DNA from: Panicum virgatum
Lineage: Eukaryota > Streptophyta > Magnoliopsida > Poales > Poaceae
Assembly (NCBI RefSeq): GCF_016808335.1
Contig: NC_053153.1
Coordinates: 30,015,590 to 30,079,589, forward strand
Direction of reading: 5' to 3'
DNA: 64,000 bases
The notes under the pieces are model-generated. The model had not been told where the DNA came from. It searched no databases and saw only the letters and a program-made list of their open reading frames with translations. Positions 53,805 through 64,000 of the stretch are shown here, one piece after another (the stretch's first letter is position 1; each line of letters opens with the position of its first letter). Made by a program: the position numbers and the translations under genes.

Positions 53805-56800
53805 CTGTGATGGCGAAAGCGCGTGATCCAGCGAGCTGCCTTACTCGATTGAGGATGACAAGCAATGTCAATAGTGGGAGAAAAACCTGATCGATTTATA
53901 ACTGGCGAGGTGCCGGCAGCCGTGCAGTTCGATCGATGACCTCGATGAATGCGGCGGAAACATTGATTTGCATTGGGTTGGCTGGACGAGGACGACCACG
54001 ACTGGAGTGTTCTTGCTGCTAGCTAGAGCTCTTAGTAGAATGAAATGAAGCCAGCCGGTGGAGGTGGTGGACTCGGCACACATGGCGAGAGGCGGCGACG
54101 GGGCATGAGGATTGAGGAGCCAGAGGTACTCGACGACGTGCAGATCTTTACCTTTCCAAGCCTTGTTTGCTGCTGCGATCGCGATGGGTTAGGAGGATCA
54201 CTTTAGAAACTAGTAAAACATTACCTGCAGCTGCAGGACAAGAAAACTGATAGTGATCGGGTGCTCTAGCCTAAGAGGGGGAGGGGGTGAATTAGGCACT
54301 AATAAAAACTTAGACCTATGGCTCCAACTAGTTTGCACAAATCTTAAACTAAAACAAGCTATCTAGATGTGCAACTAGGTTGTTCTAGTGTAAAACCCCT
54401 ATCCCAAAAGAGTTTAGCAACCTATAGCCTTTCCTATCAAGAAACTATTCTATGAAAGTAAAGGCATATAAATTACTAGAATGAAATGCGGAAGCTTAAA
54501 GAGCGGGATAGGAGATAGCAAACTCTTGACGCGGGTGTTTATCCCGTGGTTCGGTTAGCCACAAAGGCACACCTACATCCACGTTGTTGTAGCACTCACT
54601 AAGAGTATTGCTACTCGGCCACCAAGTCTCTTCCGTGAACACAATCACGGTCACCTTGGCCCCGGGTTCCACTAAGGAGCTTCTCCACAAAGGATGGGGG
54701 TCTCCACGTCCCCCGCACAAAGGTGTCGTCGCCGCTCCACACCAAGTCGGAGGGTCGATGACGTTGCCGGCGAGCTCCACGCTCCAAGGTGCCGGCGCAC
54801 CAAGCTCTTGTTTTGGTTCACTAATGAACCACAGCACAAAGGCTCTAAGCCTTGCAAACTCACTCACTAAGAGCTAATCCTTTACACAACACTCTCAAAG
54901 TGTGCTAAGGGCTAAGGATATGATCTTGATGCTTTTGTATGGCTTGGAGATGTTCTTGGGTGTGTGTGGGATGTCCAGCAACTCCAGCAATCTTCAAATG
55001 GCCGGGGTGAGGCGTATATATAGGCCACCAAGTCTTGTAGCCGTTGCTCCAACGGTTAGCTGAAAATCTGTGTACCACCGGAAGAACCGATGCCTCTTGG
55101 CAGGGTAGCGTCGGTTCATCCGGTCACTCATAACACGAAGTAGCCGTTGGACTCCTGACGACTGACGCAGAGACCACCGGTTGAACCGATGCTTTGCACC
55201 GATGCCTCACCGGTTCAACCGGTGCTGAAGGAATCTTCTCCTGGACGCTGACGTCATTACACCGGTGGTATGCACCGATGCCCCATCGGTTGAACCGGTG
55301 CTGAAGACACTTCTCCTGGGCACTGACATCGCCTCTGGTACAAAGGACGGCCAATGCACCGATGCCCCATTTTGACCCGTCGGTTCAACCGGTGCCTGTA
55401 GGCTGACTTGGCTTCGATTTCCTCCTGCACCAAACATCGTAGCGATGGCGACGGTGATGGCGGTGGGATGTCAAACCGCTCGGCCATGGACTGCAGGAAA
55501 ACACACGAAGATGTGTCAACAAACAGGTTAGGACTCACACTATGTATTATGTAGTAGAAAGGCCGCGGCCACGATCACCAAGTTAGTATTAGTACCTGCC
55601 AGACCATTAGCCAGTGGTCCCGCTCCTGGCGCCTCTCCTCCCGCTCCCGCTGCAGCTCCCGTTCCAGCCTCTCAAGCCGCGCTCCCATGGTGGCGGTCAC
55701 CTCCTCCTCCGGCGCCGGCCACGCCACGTCACCTGTGATGGCGAATGCGCGTGATCCAGCGAGCTGCCTTACTCGATTGAGGATGACAAGCAATGTCAAT
55801 AGTGGATGAAAAACCTGATCGATTTATAACCGGCGAGGTGCCGGCAGCCGTGCAGTTCGATCGATGACCTCGATGAATGCGGCGGAAACATTGATTTGCA
55901 TTGGGTTGGCTGGACGAGGACGACCACGACTGGAGTGTTCTTGCTGCTAGCTAGAGCTCTTAGTAGAATGAAATGAAGCCAGCCGGTGGAGGTGGTGGAC
56001 TCTGCACACATGGCGAGAGGCGGCGACGGGGCATGAGGATTGAGGAGCCAGAGGTACTCGACGACGTGCAGATCTTTACCTTTCCAAGCCTTGTTTGCTG
56101 CTGCGATCGCGATGGGTTAGGAGGATCACTTTAGAAACTAGTAAAACATTACCTGCAGCTGCAGGACAAGAAAACTGATAGTGATCGGGTGCTCTAGCCT
56201 AAGAGGGGGAGGGGGTGAATTAGGCACTAATAAAAACTTAGACCTATGGCTCCAACTAGTTTGCACAAATCTTAAACTAAAACAAGCTATCTAGATGTGC
56301 AACTAGGTTGTTCTAGTGTAAAACCCCTATCCCAAAAGAGTTTAGCAACCTATAGCCTTTCCTATCAAGAAACTATTCTATGAAAGTAAAGGCATATAAA
56401 TTACTAGAATGAAATGCGGAAGCTTAAAGAGCGGGATAGGAGATAGCAAACTCTTGACGCGGGTGTTTATCCCGTGGTTCGGTTAGCCACAAAGGCACAC
56501 CTACATCCACGTTGTTGTAGCACTCACTAAGAGTATTGCTACTCGGCCACCAAGTCTCTTCCGTGAACACAATCACGGTCACCTTGGCCCCGGGTTCCAC
56601 TAAGGAGCTTCTCCACAAAGGATGGGGGTCTCCACGTCCCCCGCACAAAGGTGTCGTCGCCGCTCCACACCAAGTCGGAGGGTCGATGACGTTGCCGGCG
56701 AGCTCCACGCTCCAAGGTGCCGGCGCACCAAGCTCTTGTTTTGGTTCACTAATGAACCACAGCACAAAGGCTCTAAGCCTTGCAAACTCACTCACTAAGA

Positions 56801-59800
56801 GCTAATCCTTTACACAACACTCTCAAAGTGTGCTAAGGGCTAAGGATATGATCTTGATGCTTTTGTATGGCTTGGAGATGTTCTTGGGTGTGTGTGGGAT
56901 GTCCAGCAACTCCAGCAATCTTCAAATGGCCGGGGTGAGGCGTATATATAGGCCACCAAGTCTTGTAGCCGTTGCTCCAACGGTTAGCTGAAAATCTGTG
57001 TACCACCGGAAGAACCGATGCCTCTTGGCAGGGTAGCGTCGGTTCATCCGGTCACTCATAACACGAAGTAGCCGTTGGACTCCTGACGACTGACGCAGAG
57101 ACCACCGGTTGAACCGATGCTTTGCACCGATGCCTCACCGGTTCAACCGGTGCTGAAGGAATCTTCTCCTGGACGCTGACGTCATTACACCGGTGGTATG
57201 CACCGATGCCCCATTGGTTGAACCGGTGCTGAAGACACTTCTCCTGGGCACTGACATCGCCTCTGGTACAAAGGACGGCCAATGCACCGATGCCCCATTT
57301 TGACCCGTCGGTTCAACCGGTGCCTGTAGGCTGACTTGGCTTCGATTTCCTCCTGCACCAAACATCGTAGCGATGGCGACGGTGATGGCGGTGGGATGTC
57401 AAACCGCTCGGCCATGGACTGCAGGAAAACACACGAAGATGTGTCAACAAACAGGTTAGGACTCACACTATGTATTATGTAGTAGAAAGGCCGCGGCCAC
57501 GATCACCAAGTTAGTATTAGTACCTGCCAGACCATTAGCCAGTGGTCCCGCTCCTGGCGCCTCTCCTCCCGCTCCCGCTGCAGCTCCCGTTCCAGCCTCT
57601 CAAGCCGCGCTCCCATGGTGGCGGTCACCTCCTCCTCCGGCGCCGGCCACGCCACGTCACCTGTGATGGCGAAAGCGCGTGATCCAGCGAGCTGCCTTAC
57701 TCGATTGAGGATGACAAGCAATGTCAATAGTGGGAGAAAAACCTGATCGATTTATAACCGGCGAGGTGCCGGCAGCCGTGCAGTTCGATCGATGACCTCG
57801 ATGAATGCGGCGGAAACATTGATTTGCATTGGGTTGGCTGGACGAGGACGACCACGACTGGAGTGTTCTTGCTGCTAGCTAGAGCTCTTAGTAGAATGAA
57901 ATGAAGCCAGCCGGTGGAGGTGGTGGACTCGGCACACATGGCGAGAGGCGGCGACGGGGCATGAGGATTGAGGAGCCAGAGGTACTCGACGACGTGCAGA
58001 TCTTTACCTTTCCAAGCCTTGTTTGCTGCTGCGATCGCGATGGGTTAGGAGGATCACTTTAGAAACTAGTAAAACATTACCTGCAGCTGCAGGACAAGAA
58101 AACTGATAGTGATCGGGTGCTCTAGCCTAAGAGGGGGAGGGGGTGAATTAGGCACTAATAAAAACTTAGACCTATGGCTCCAACTAGTTTGCACAAATCT
58201 TAAACTAAAACAAGCTATCTAGATGTGCAACTAGGTTGTTCTAGTGTAAAACCCCTATCCCAAAAGAGTTTAGCAACCTATAGCCTTTCCTATCAAGAAA
58301 CTATTCTATGAAAGTAAAGGCATATAAATTACTAGAATGAAATGCGGAAGCTTAAAGAGCGGGATAGGAGATAGCAAACTCTTGACGCGGGTGTTTATCC
58401 CGTGGTTCGGTTAGCCACAAAGGCACACCTACATCCACGTTGTTGTAGCACTCACTAAGAGTATTGCTACTCGGCCACCAAGTCTCTTCCGTGAACACAA
58501 TCACGGTCACCTTGGCCCCGGGTTCCACTAAGGAGCTTCTCCACAAAGGATGGGGGTCTCCACGTCCCCCGCACAAAGGTGTCGTCGCCGCTCCACACCA
58601 AGTCGGAGGGTCGATGACGTTGCCGGCGAGCTCCACGCTCCAAGGTGCCGGCGCACCAAGCTCTTGTTTTGGTTCACTAATGAACCACAGCACAAAGGCT
58701 CTAAGCCTTGCAAACTCACTCACTAAGAGCTAATCCTTTACACAACACTCTCAAAGTGTGCTAAGGGCTAAGGATATGATCTTGATGCTTTTGTATGGCT
58801 TGGAGATGTTCTTGGGTGTGTGTGGGATGTCCAGCAACTCCAGCAATCTTCAAATGGCCGGGGTGAGGCGTATATATAGGCCACCAAGTCTTGTAGCCGT
58901 TGCTCCAACGGTTAGCTGAAAATCTGTGTACCACCGGAAGAACCGATGCCTCTTGGCAGGGTAGCGTCGGTTCATCCGGTCACTCATAACACGAAGTAGC
59001 CGTTGGACTCCTGACGACTGACGCAGAGACCACCGGTTGAACCGATGCTTTGCACCGATGCCTCACCGGTTCAACCGGTGCTGAAGGAATCTTCTCCTGG
59101 ACGCTGACGTCATTACACCGGTGGTATGCACCGATGCCCCATCGGTTGAACCGGTGCTGAAGACACTTCTCCTGGGCACTGACATCGCCTCTGGTACAAA
59201 GGACGGCCAATGCACCGATGCCCCATTTTGACCCGTCGGTTCAACCGGTGCCTGTAGGCTGACTTGTCTTCGATTTCCTCCTGCACCAAACATCGTAGCG
59301 ATGGCGACGGTGATGGCGGTGGGATGTCAAACCGCTCGGCCATGGACTGCAGGAAAACACACGAAGATGTGTCAACAAACAGGTTAGGACTCACACTATG
59401 TATTATGTAGTAGAAAGGCCGCGGCCACGATCACCAAGTTAGTATTAGTACCTGCCAGACCATTAGCCAGTGGTCCCGCTCCTGGCGCCTCTCCTCCCGC
59501 TCCCGCTGCAGCTCCCGTTCCAGCCTCTCAAGCCGCGCTCCCATGGTGGCGGTCACCTCCTCCTCCGGCGCCGGCCACGCCACGTCACCTGTGATGGCGA
59601 AAGCGCGTGATCCAGCGAGCTGCCTTACTCGATTGAGGATGACAAGCAATGTCAATAGTGGGAGAAAAACCTGATCGATTTATAACCGGCGAGGTGCCGG
59701 CAGCCGTGCAGTTCGATCGATGACCTCGATGAATGCGGCGGAAACATTGATTTGCATTGGGTTGGCTGGACGAGGACGACCACGACTGGAGTGTTCTTGC

Positions 59801-61449
59801 TGCTAGCTAGAGCTCTTAGTAGAATGAAATGAAGCCAGCCGGTGGAGGTGGTGGACTCGGCACACATGGCGAGAGGCGGCGACGGGGCATGAGGATTGAG
59901 GAGCCAGAGGTACTCGACGACGTGCAGATCTTTACCTTTCCAAGCCTTGTTTGCTGCTGCGATCGCGATGGGTTAGGAGGATCACTTTAGAAACTAGTAA
60001 AACATTACCTGCAGCTGCAGGACAAGAAAACTGATAGTGATCGGGTGCTCTAGCCTAAGAGGGGGAGGGGGTGAATTAGGCACTAATAAAAACTTAGACC
60101 TATGGCTCCAACTAGTTTGCACAAATCTTAAACTAAAACAAGCTATCTAGATGTGCAACTAGGTTGTTCTAGTGTAAAACCCCTATCCCAAAAGAGTTTA
60201 GCAACCTATAGCCTTTCCTATCAAGAAACTATTCTATGAAAGTAAAGGCATATAAATTACTAGAATGAAATGCGGAAGCTTAAAGAGCGGGATAGGAGAT
60301 AGCAAACTCTTGACGCGGGTGTTTATCCCGTGGTTCGGTTAGCCACAAAGGCACACCTACATCCACGTTGTTGTAGCACTCACTAAGAGTATTGCTACTC
60401 GGCCACCAAGTCTCTTCCGTGAACACAATCACGGTCACCTTGGCCCCGGGTTCCACTAAGGAGCTTCTCCACAAAGGATGGGGGTCTCCACGTCCCCCGC
60501 ACAAAGGTGTCGTCGCCGCTCCACACCAAGTCGGAGGGTCGATGACGTTGCCGGCGAGCTCCACGCTCCAAGGTGCCGGCGCACCAAGCTCTTGTTTTGG
60601 TTCACTAATGAACCACAGCACAAAGGCTCTAAGCCTTGCAAACTCACTCACTAAGAGCTAATCCTTTACACAACACTCTCAAAGTGTGCTAAGGGCTAAG
60701 GATATGATCTTGATGCTTTTGTATGGCTTGGAGATGTTCTTGGGTGTGTGTGGGATGTCCAGCAACTCCAGCAATCTTCAAATGGCCGGGGTGAGGCGTA
60801 TATATAGGCCACCAAGTCTTGTAGCCGTTGCTCCAACGGTTAGCTGAAAATCTGTGTACCACCGGAAGAACCGATGCCTCTTGGCAGGGTAGCGTCGGTT
60901 CATCCGGTCACTCATAACACGAAGTAGCCGTTGGACTCCTGACGACTGACGCAGAGACCACCGGTTGAACCGATGCTTTGCACCGATGCCTCACCGGTTC
61001 AACCGGTGCTGAAGGAATCTTCTCCTGGACGCTGACGTCATTACACCGGTGGTATGCACCGATGCCCCATTGGTTGAACCGGTGCTGAAGACACTTCTCC
61101 TGGGCACTGACATCGCCTCTGGTACAAAGGACGGCCAATGCACCGATGCCCCATTTTGACCCGTCGGTTCAACCGGTGCCTGTAGGCTGACTTGGCTTCG
61201 ATTTCCTCCTGCACCAAACATCGTAGCGATGGCGACGGTGATGGCGGTGGGATGTCAAACCGCTCGGCCATGGACTGCAGGAAAACACACGAAGATGTGT
61301 CAACAAACAGGTTAGGACTCACACTATGTATTATGTAGTAGAAAGGCCGCGGCCACGATCACCAAGTTAGTATTAGTACCTGCCAGACCATTAGCCAGTG
61401 GTCCCGCTCCTGGCGCCTCTCCTCCCGCTCCCGCTGCAGCTCCCGTTCC
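53514..61449. repeat. Tandem array: four 1928-bp chimeric units plus truncated fifth host module
   Basis: Exact period 1928. Host modules X0-X3: 53514-54247, 55442-56175, 57370-58103, 59298-60031 (734 bp each). X4 is cut at 61449 (224 bp). LTR modules L1-L4: 54248-55441, 56176-57369, 58104-59297, 60032-61225 (1194 bp each), the left part of a SIRE-like LTR. Only a handful of differences are visible by eye across the copies. Position 55287 and its equivalents read C, T, C, T in order. Each unit repeats the coiled-coil exon segments and a TATA-like 'gcgtatatatagg'. Near identity means recent amplification, or an assembly artefact must be excluded. Confidence 0.9.
54248..55441 (-). mobile_element. 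SIRE-like LTR part, array copy L1 (also 56176, 58104, 60032)
   Basis: Begins TGATAGTGATCGGGTGCTCT and follows the solo LTR at 43339 through the 'gagggggagggggtgaatta' region, the TATA-like site and the ACCGGTTCAACCGGT palindromes. It stops at '...caccaaacatcgta', where the host module resumes. The distal ~250 bp of the LTR is missing from every array copy; its last 109 bp appear only once, at 61450-61558. Confidence 0.85.
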
Positions 61450-62410
61450 TAAAAGTCTGAGAATGATCATCTTAACAATCATATTAGTCCAAGTGTTGTG
61501 TTGTCATTCGATCACCAAAATCACTCGAAATGGCATAAATGGTGCCATGTTCGTTACAATCTCCCCCTTTTTGGTGATTGATGACAACACAATCAAAGCA
61601 AGCATAGAATTGCAAAAATTGACAAATTTAACCACTAGATACCAATTGAAATCAATTGAGAACCGCTTACGCTTGCTTGGATGTTTACCATCATCCAATA
61701 ATGACTTGGCCTCCCCCTAAAACCATGATTCCCCCTTTGAACCTCCCCTTATGTTGATACTTCTCCCTCATGACTTGATTCACTTAGGTATTTCTCCCCC
61801 TTTGGGATATACTTCTTTTCCTTGAGAAAAATACCTTGCTTTGATCCACATTTCTCCCCCTTTGGAATCAAATCACCTAAAAGGTCTTGTTCCTAAAAAC
61901 AAGGTCTTGCAAAACAATATAGCTCAAGAGAAGATTAGTAGCCTAGGGAGTTAGTTTATGATTCATGATCCAATTGTATGATATCAATGAAGATACCAAT
62001 TGAAAACTATACTATGGTGGATCACAAAATCACGAAACTAGCATGACATGAGCTAAGCTTTCCATAAGTATGTGCACAAAATGATAATGTGAAAATCAAG
62101 TGCACAACTAGAAGTAATAATTAGAAAGCTTAGATCATATCATGCACGGAGGTAGCTCTAAAGTAAATAGGATATGACAAAGATACCAATTTAATTAGTT
62201 TAGAACCTTACATACCTCCGGGGGTTTCTTTGTTTACCTTGCATGTACTAAAAGAAAGTGACTTGCAATCAATTGAAAGTCTTTAAACAAGAAGCACTTG
62301 GTACACCAAGGTTAAGCAAATGTATGAGTACATAGCCTATGAACTTAGATATGAGCATTTAAGTTCAATAGAGCATGACTCAATATGCAAGAAACACAAT
62401 TTATCTAAGT
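61450..62410 (-). mobile_element. SIRE-like LTR distal end and internal sequence, truncated
   Basis: 61450-61558 matches the right end of the solo LTR ('aaagtctgagaatgatcatc' to 'gttcgttaca'). Directly outside it is CTCCCCCTTTTT (61561-61572), on the minus strand a polypurine tract AAAAAGGGGGAG, which fixes the orientation. 61573-62410 is retroelement internal sequence with several 'tctccccctttgg' motifs. No protein is recognised; it breaks off at 62410 without an internal coding region or second LTR. Confidence 0.7.
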
Positions 62411-62506
62411 CTTTCCAAGCCTTGTTTGCTGCTGCGATCGCGATGGGTTAGGAGGATCACTTTAGAAACTAGTAAAACATTACCTGCAGCTGCAGGACAA
62501 GAAAAC
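62411..62506. repeat. 96-bp duplication of the host flank
   Basis: 62411-62506 repeats the last 96 bp of each host module (54152-54247: CTTTCCAAGCCTTG... to ...GACAAGAAAAC). After it the host sequence continues. It therefore brackets the whole LTR/array insertion like a target duplication, but is about 20 times too long for a retroviral-type integrase. Confidence 0.85.
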
Positions 62507-62574
62507 CACAACAACTTGCATTCAAACTCGAGAACGACGAACTAATTGATGTTTGCACGCATGTATGTTAATTA

Positions 62575-63253
62575 GAGCATCTCCAAGAGTTTGCCAAATT
62601 TTACTTGGCAAATCTTGTGATTTGCCAACTCCCAAAACTATATGCCAAGTAAAAAAATAGTCCATCTCCAATAGTTTGCTATTTTGGACTTGGCAAAATG
62701 AAAAAGAAGGCCCACAAGACTTATCATGGTCGGTTTCTTTGCTTCGCGCGTAGTGTTCTTCTCCGTTCCAGCCCTCTCCTCCATCCAGATCTCTTCCCAA
62801 CCGTTTATCAAAGCTTTAAATTGTTGTTGATCCATTTACCCCGGGCCAGGAGTCATGCCTCGAGAGTGTTCAATCAAATATATTTTTTAAATAAATATAC
62901 GAGTGTGTAATGGATCAGGAGCAGGAGACAAGGATGGGACATGGATCAGCAGCAGCGTAATCTTCTACTAGTACGTCCAATCAAGCCAGGAGCAGCAGCA
63001 TACAACAAGAGCAGGCAATGATTACGCAGGTCAAGCAGCTCGTGTGTAATCGGCAGGAGCAGCAGTGTACAGCAGGAGCAGCATGCTATTTGCGCGACGG
63101 TAGCCAGCGCGCATATTTGCGCGTGGAACGGCTGCATTTGCCAAGTTGGCAAAAGATGGCAAGGGAGATAGCAAATTGTTGGAGACTTATTTTTTCTTAT
63201 TTTTGCCAAAAACCAATAATGGAAACCAATTTGTCAAACTGTTGGAGATGCTC
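62575..63253. mobile_element. Harbinger-type (PIF-like) MITE, 679 bp
   Basis: Ends GAGCATCTCCAAGAGTTTG and, complemented, GAGCATCTCCAACAGTTTG, with TTA on both sides (62572-62574, 63254-63256), the 3-bp target typical of PIF/Harbinger. Subterminal 'tttgccaa'/'ttggcaaa' repeats are present. The interior has 'agcaggagcagca'-type repeats and no transposase. Confidence 0.8.
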
Positions 63254-63825
63254 TTACCTTGGATCTTGTAATTCTCTTGGCAAGAGTAGATGGCCGTGTC
63301 ACCGCTGCTGCTGCCGCCGTGCCCGGCGGCACCACACAAGCAGATGCGGCAGCGGCGGCCAGCACCGGCGAGATCATCACCTACCCTGTACCGCCTCCGC
63401 CGCTCCGCGGCCTCGACGACGCGTATCTTGAGGCCGAGCACCTCCTCGGCGGCGCGGCGGCGAGACCAGGCCGCTAACGGCAGCCTCACGCACCGTTTCA
63501 CGAACGCCCTGAGGCCCGTGTGGCCGCTGCTGCCACCAAGGTCGGCGGCGGCGCCGTTCGCCGCCGTGTTGTACGCGTGGACGCCCCTCTCGACATCACT
63601 TGACAGCTTCCGGATCTCCTCCGCCGAGGCCCTCAGCTGCGCGTCGCCCGCGTCCGCCGCCGACGCGCTGTCCAGGAAAGCACGCATGCTCAACAACTCG
63701 GACGTCAGGAACGCCGCCTCGCCGGAAGCGCCGGTAAGGAGCTTGTACTCGTCCCTGACCGATGACGCGAGAGCGGCCACAACTATTGCCACGATGCACT
63801 CGACGACATGGCTCGGAATGGCCGT
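63254..63825 (-). pseudogene. NLR-type N-terminal coiled-coil (Rx_N-like) domain, truncated, start codon lost
   Basis: The minus-strand frame encodes AIPSHVVECIVAIVVAALAS, an EAAFLTSELLSMRAFLDSAS helix, then EEIRKLSSDVERGVHAY and VVEAAERRRRYRV, the usual order of the CC domain of grass NLR resistance proteins. The position where Met is expected (63823-63825) is ACG, not ATG. After the CC domain the frame reaches YSCQENYKIQ and then AAG/GTAAGA, a donor-like site at the edge of the Harbinger MITE. No P-loop/NB-ARC follows in the window. It could be a dead NLR, a CC-only gene with downstream exons in the array region, or a gene using a non-AUG start. Confidence 0.7.

Positions 63826-63853
<28 letters not shown>
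63826..63853. repeat. GA/CT dinucleotide microsatellite
   Basis: About 14 GA units directly upstream of the presumed start of the CC-domain gene; on its sense strand this is a CT-rich leader, common in plant 5' untranslated regions. Confidence 0.85.
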
Positions 63854-63856
<3 letters not shown>

Positions 63857-63887
63857 GACGAGTGCCAACTCCGGTGTCCGGTCACTA

Positions 63888-63894
63888 CTTTATA
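63888..63894 (-). promoter_or_regulatory. TATA box candidate of the CC-domain gene
   Basis: The minus strand reads GCAGTATAAAGTAGTG; TATAAAG is about 65 bp upstream of the expected start codon, a normal distance for a short leader. Confidence 0.55.
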
Positions 63895-63923
63895 CTGCGT
63901 TGGCAGGCTCGCACAGCAGCACT

Positions 63924-63966
63924 ATGTGAGCTCTTTTTTTTTTTGCGACTCGGCACTAGTGTGAGC
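63924..63966 (-). mobile_element. Possible micro-retroposon tail between direct repeats
   Basis: GCACTATGTGAGC (63918-63930) and GCACTAGTGTGAGC (63953-63966) flank a T run followed by GCGACTCG. This resembles the 15-bp insert at 2534-2548 but the repeats are imperfect. The remaining 34 bases of the window show nothing. Confidence 0.35.
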
Positions 63967-64000
63967 GTCCCCTCTCCTCAATTATTCGAACGTGCCATCC

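Noticed and set aside
54496..54867. 123-codon frame repeated in each array unit as a conserved gene
   Set aside because: It lies inside the LTR module and recurs only because the unit is duplicated; the solo LTR at 43339 does not keep the frame.
53514..61449. CRISPR array or bacterial-type repeat
   Set aside because: Repeat unit is 1928 bp with no short repeat/spacer pattern, in plant nuclear DNA.
53514..61449. Classical centromeric satellite
   Set aside because: Only four units, much longer than usual satellites, and each unit is a clear host/LTR junction.
1..64000. tRNA and rRNA genes
   Set aside because: No cloverleaf with A and B boxes and no rRNA-like conserved stretch was recognised on reading; a covariance-model scan would be needed to be certain.

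Overview
The window is plant nuclear DNA, most probably from a grass. I infer this from GC-rich gene-start-like blocks, dense Stowaway-, hAT- and Harbinger-type MITEs, an RTE-clade LINE, Tat-lineage Ty3/gypsy elements with an antisense ORF, SIRE-like copia LTRs, and a CC-type (Rx_N-like) resistance-gene fragment. Nothing is prokaryotic: genes are spliced and there are no operons. Species cannot be fixed from sequence alone. Two host genes are recognisable; nearly everything else is mobile DNA.

Layout. 1-5915: a head-to-tail run of Helitron-like elements, three with an intact hairpin plus CTAG 3' end (at 4385, 5225, 5915) and one degenerate (3252). 5945-10170: MITEs, a 1.2-kb solo LTR with a perfect 5-bp target duplication (6609-7834), a long hairpin, and a MITE broken by an LTR-like insert. 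10925-14244: a full-length minus-strand RTE-type LINE with a 15-bp target duplication and one in-frame stop. 14557-21041: a plus-strand gene of about 11 exons that I read as the plant homologue of Lines (LINS1 family). Its body is intact (exon phases close over 669 codons), but the first two exons carry a frame break and a stop. A 1.04-kb hAT derivative and a LINE fragment sit in its introns.

24231-50722 is one Tat-lineage Ty3/gypsy element (E1, plus strand) blown apart by later insertions. A second member of the same family (E2, 26852-36143, minus strand) lies in gag; a 1.77-kb solo LTR (37689-39457) lies in reverse transcriptase; a 3.8-kb chromovirus-like solo LTR (42593-47964) lies in the 3' part and is itself split by a SIRE-like solo LTR (43339-44880). 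Removing each insert with one target copy rejoins the host reading frame where it can be tested. LTR divergence by eye (about 9% for E1, 5-6% for E2) agrees with the order of insertion. E2 keeps gag and a spliced antisense gene but has no pol.

50894-51719 is a non-autonomous hAT with an 8-bp duplication. 53514-61449 is a recent tandem array: four copies of a 1928-bp chimeric unit made of 734 bp of host DNA (with minus-strand exon-like segments) and 1194 bp of a SIRE-like LTR, followed by a truncated fifth host module, the LTR distal end, retroelement internal sequence, and a 96-bp duplication of the host flank. To its right, a minus-strand CC-domain gene of NLR type (63254-63825) has apparently lost its ATG and is cut by a Harbinger-type MITE whose junction forms a good 5' splice site. 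This right end (array plus resistance-gene fragment) is the part most worth a second look.
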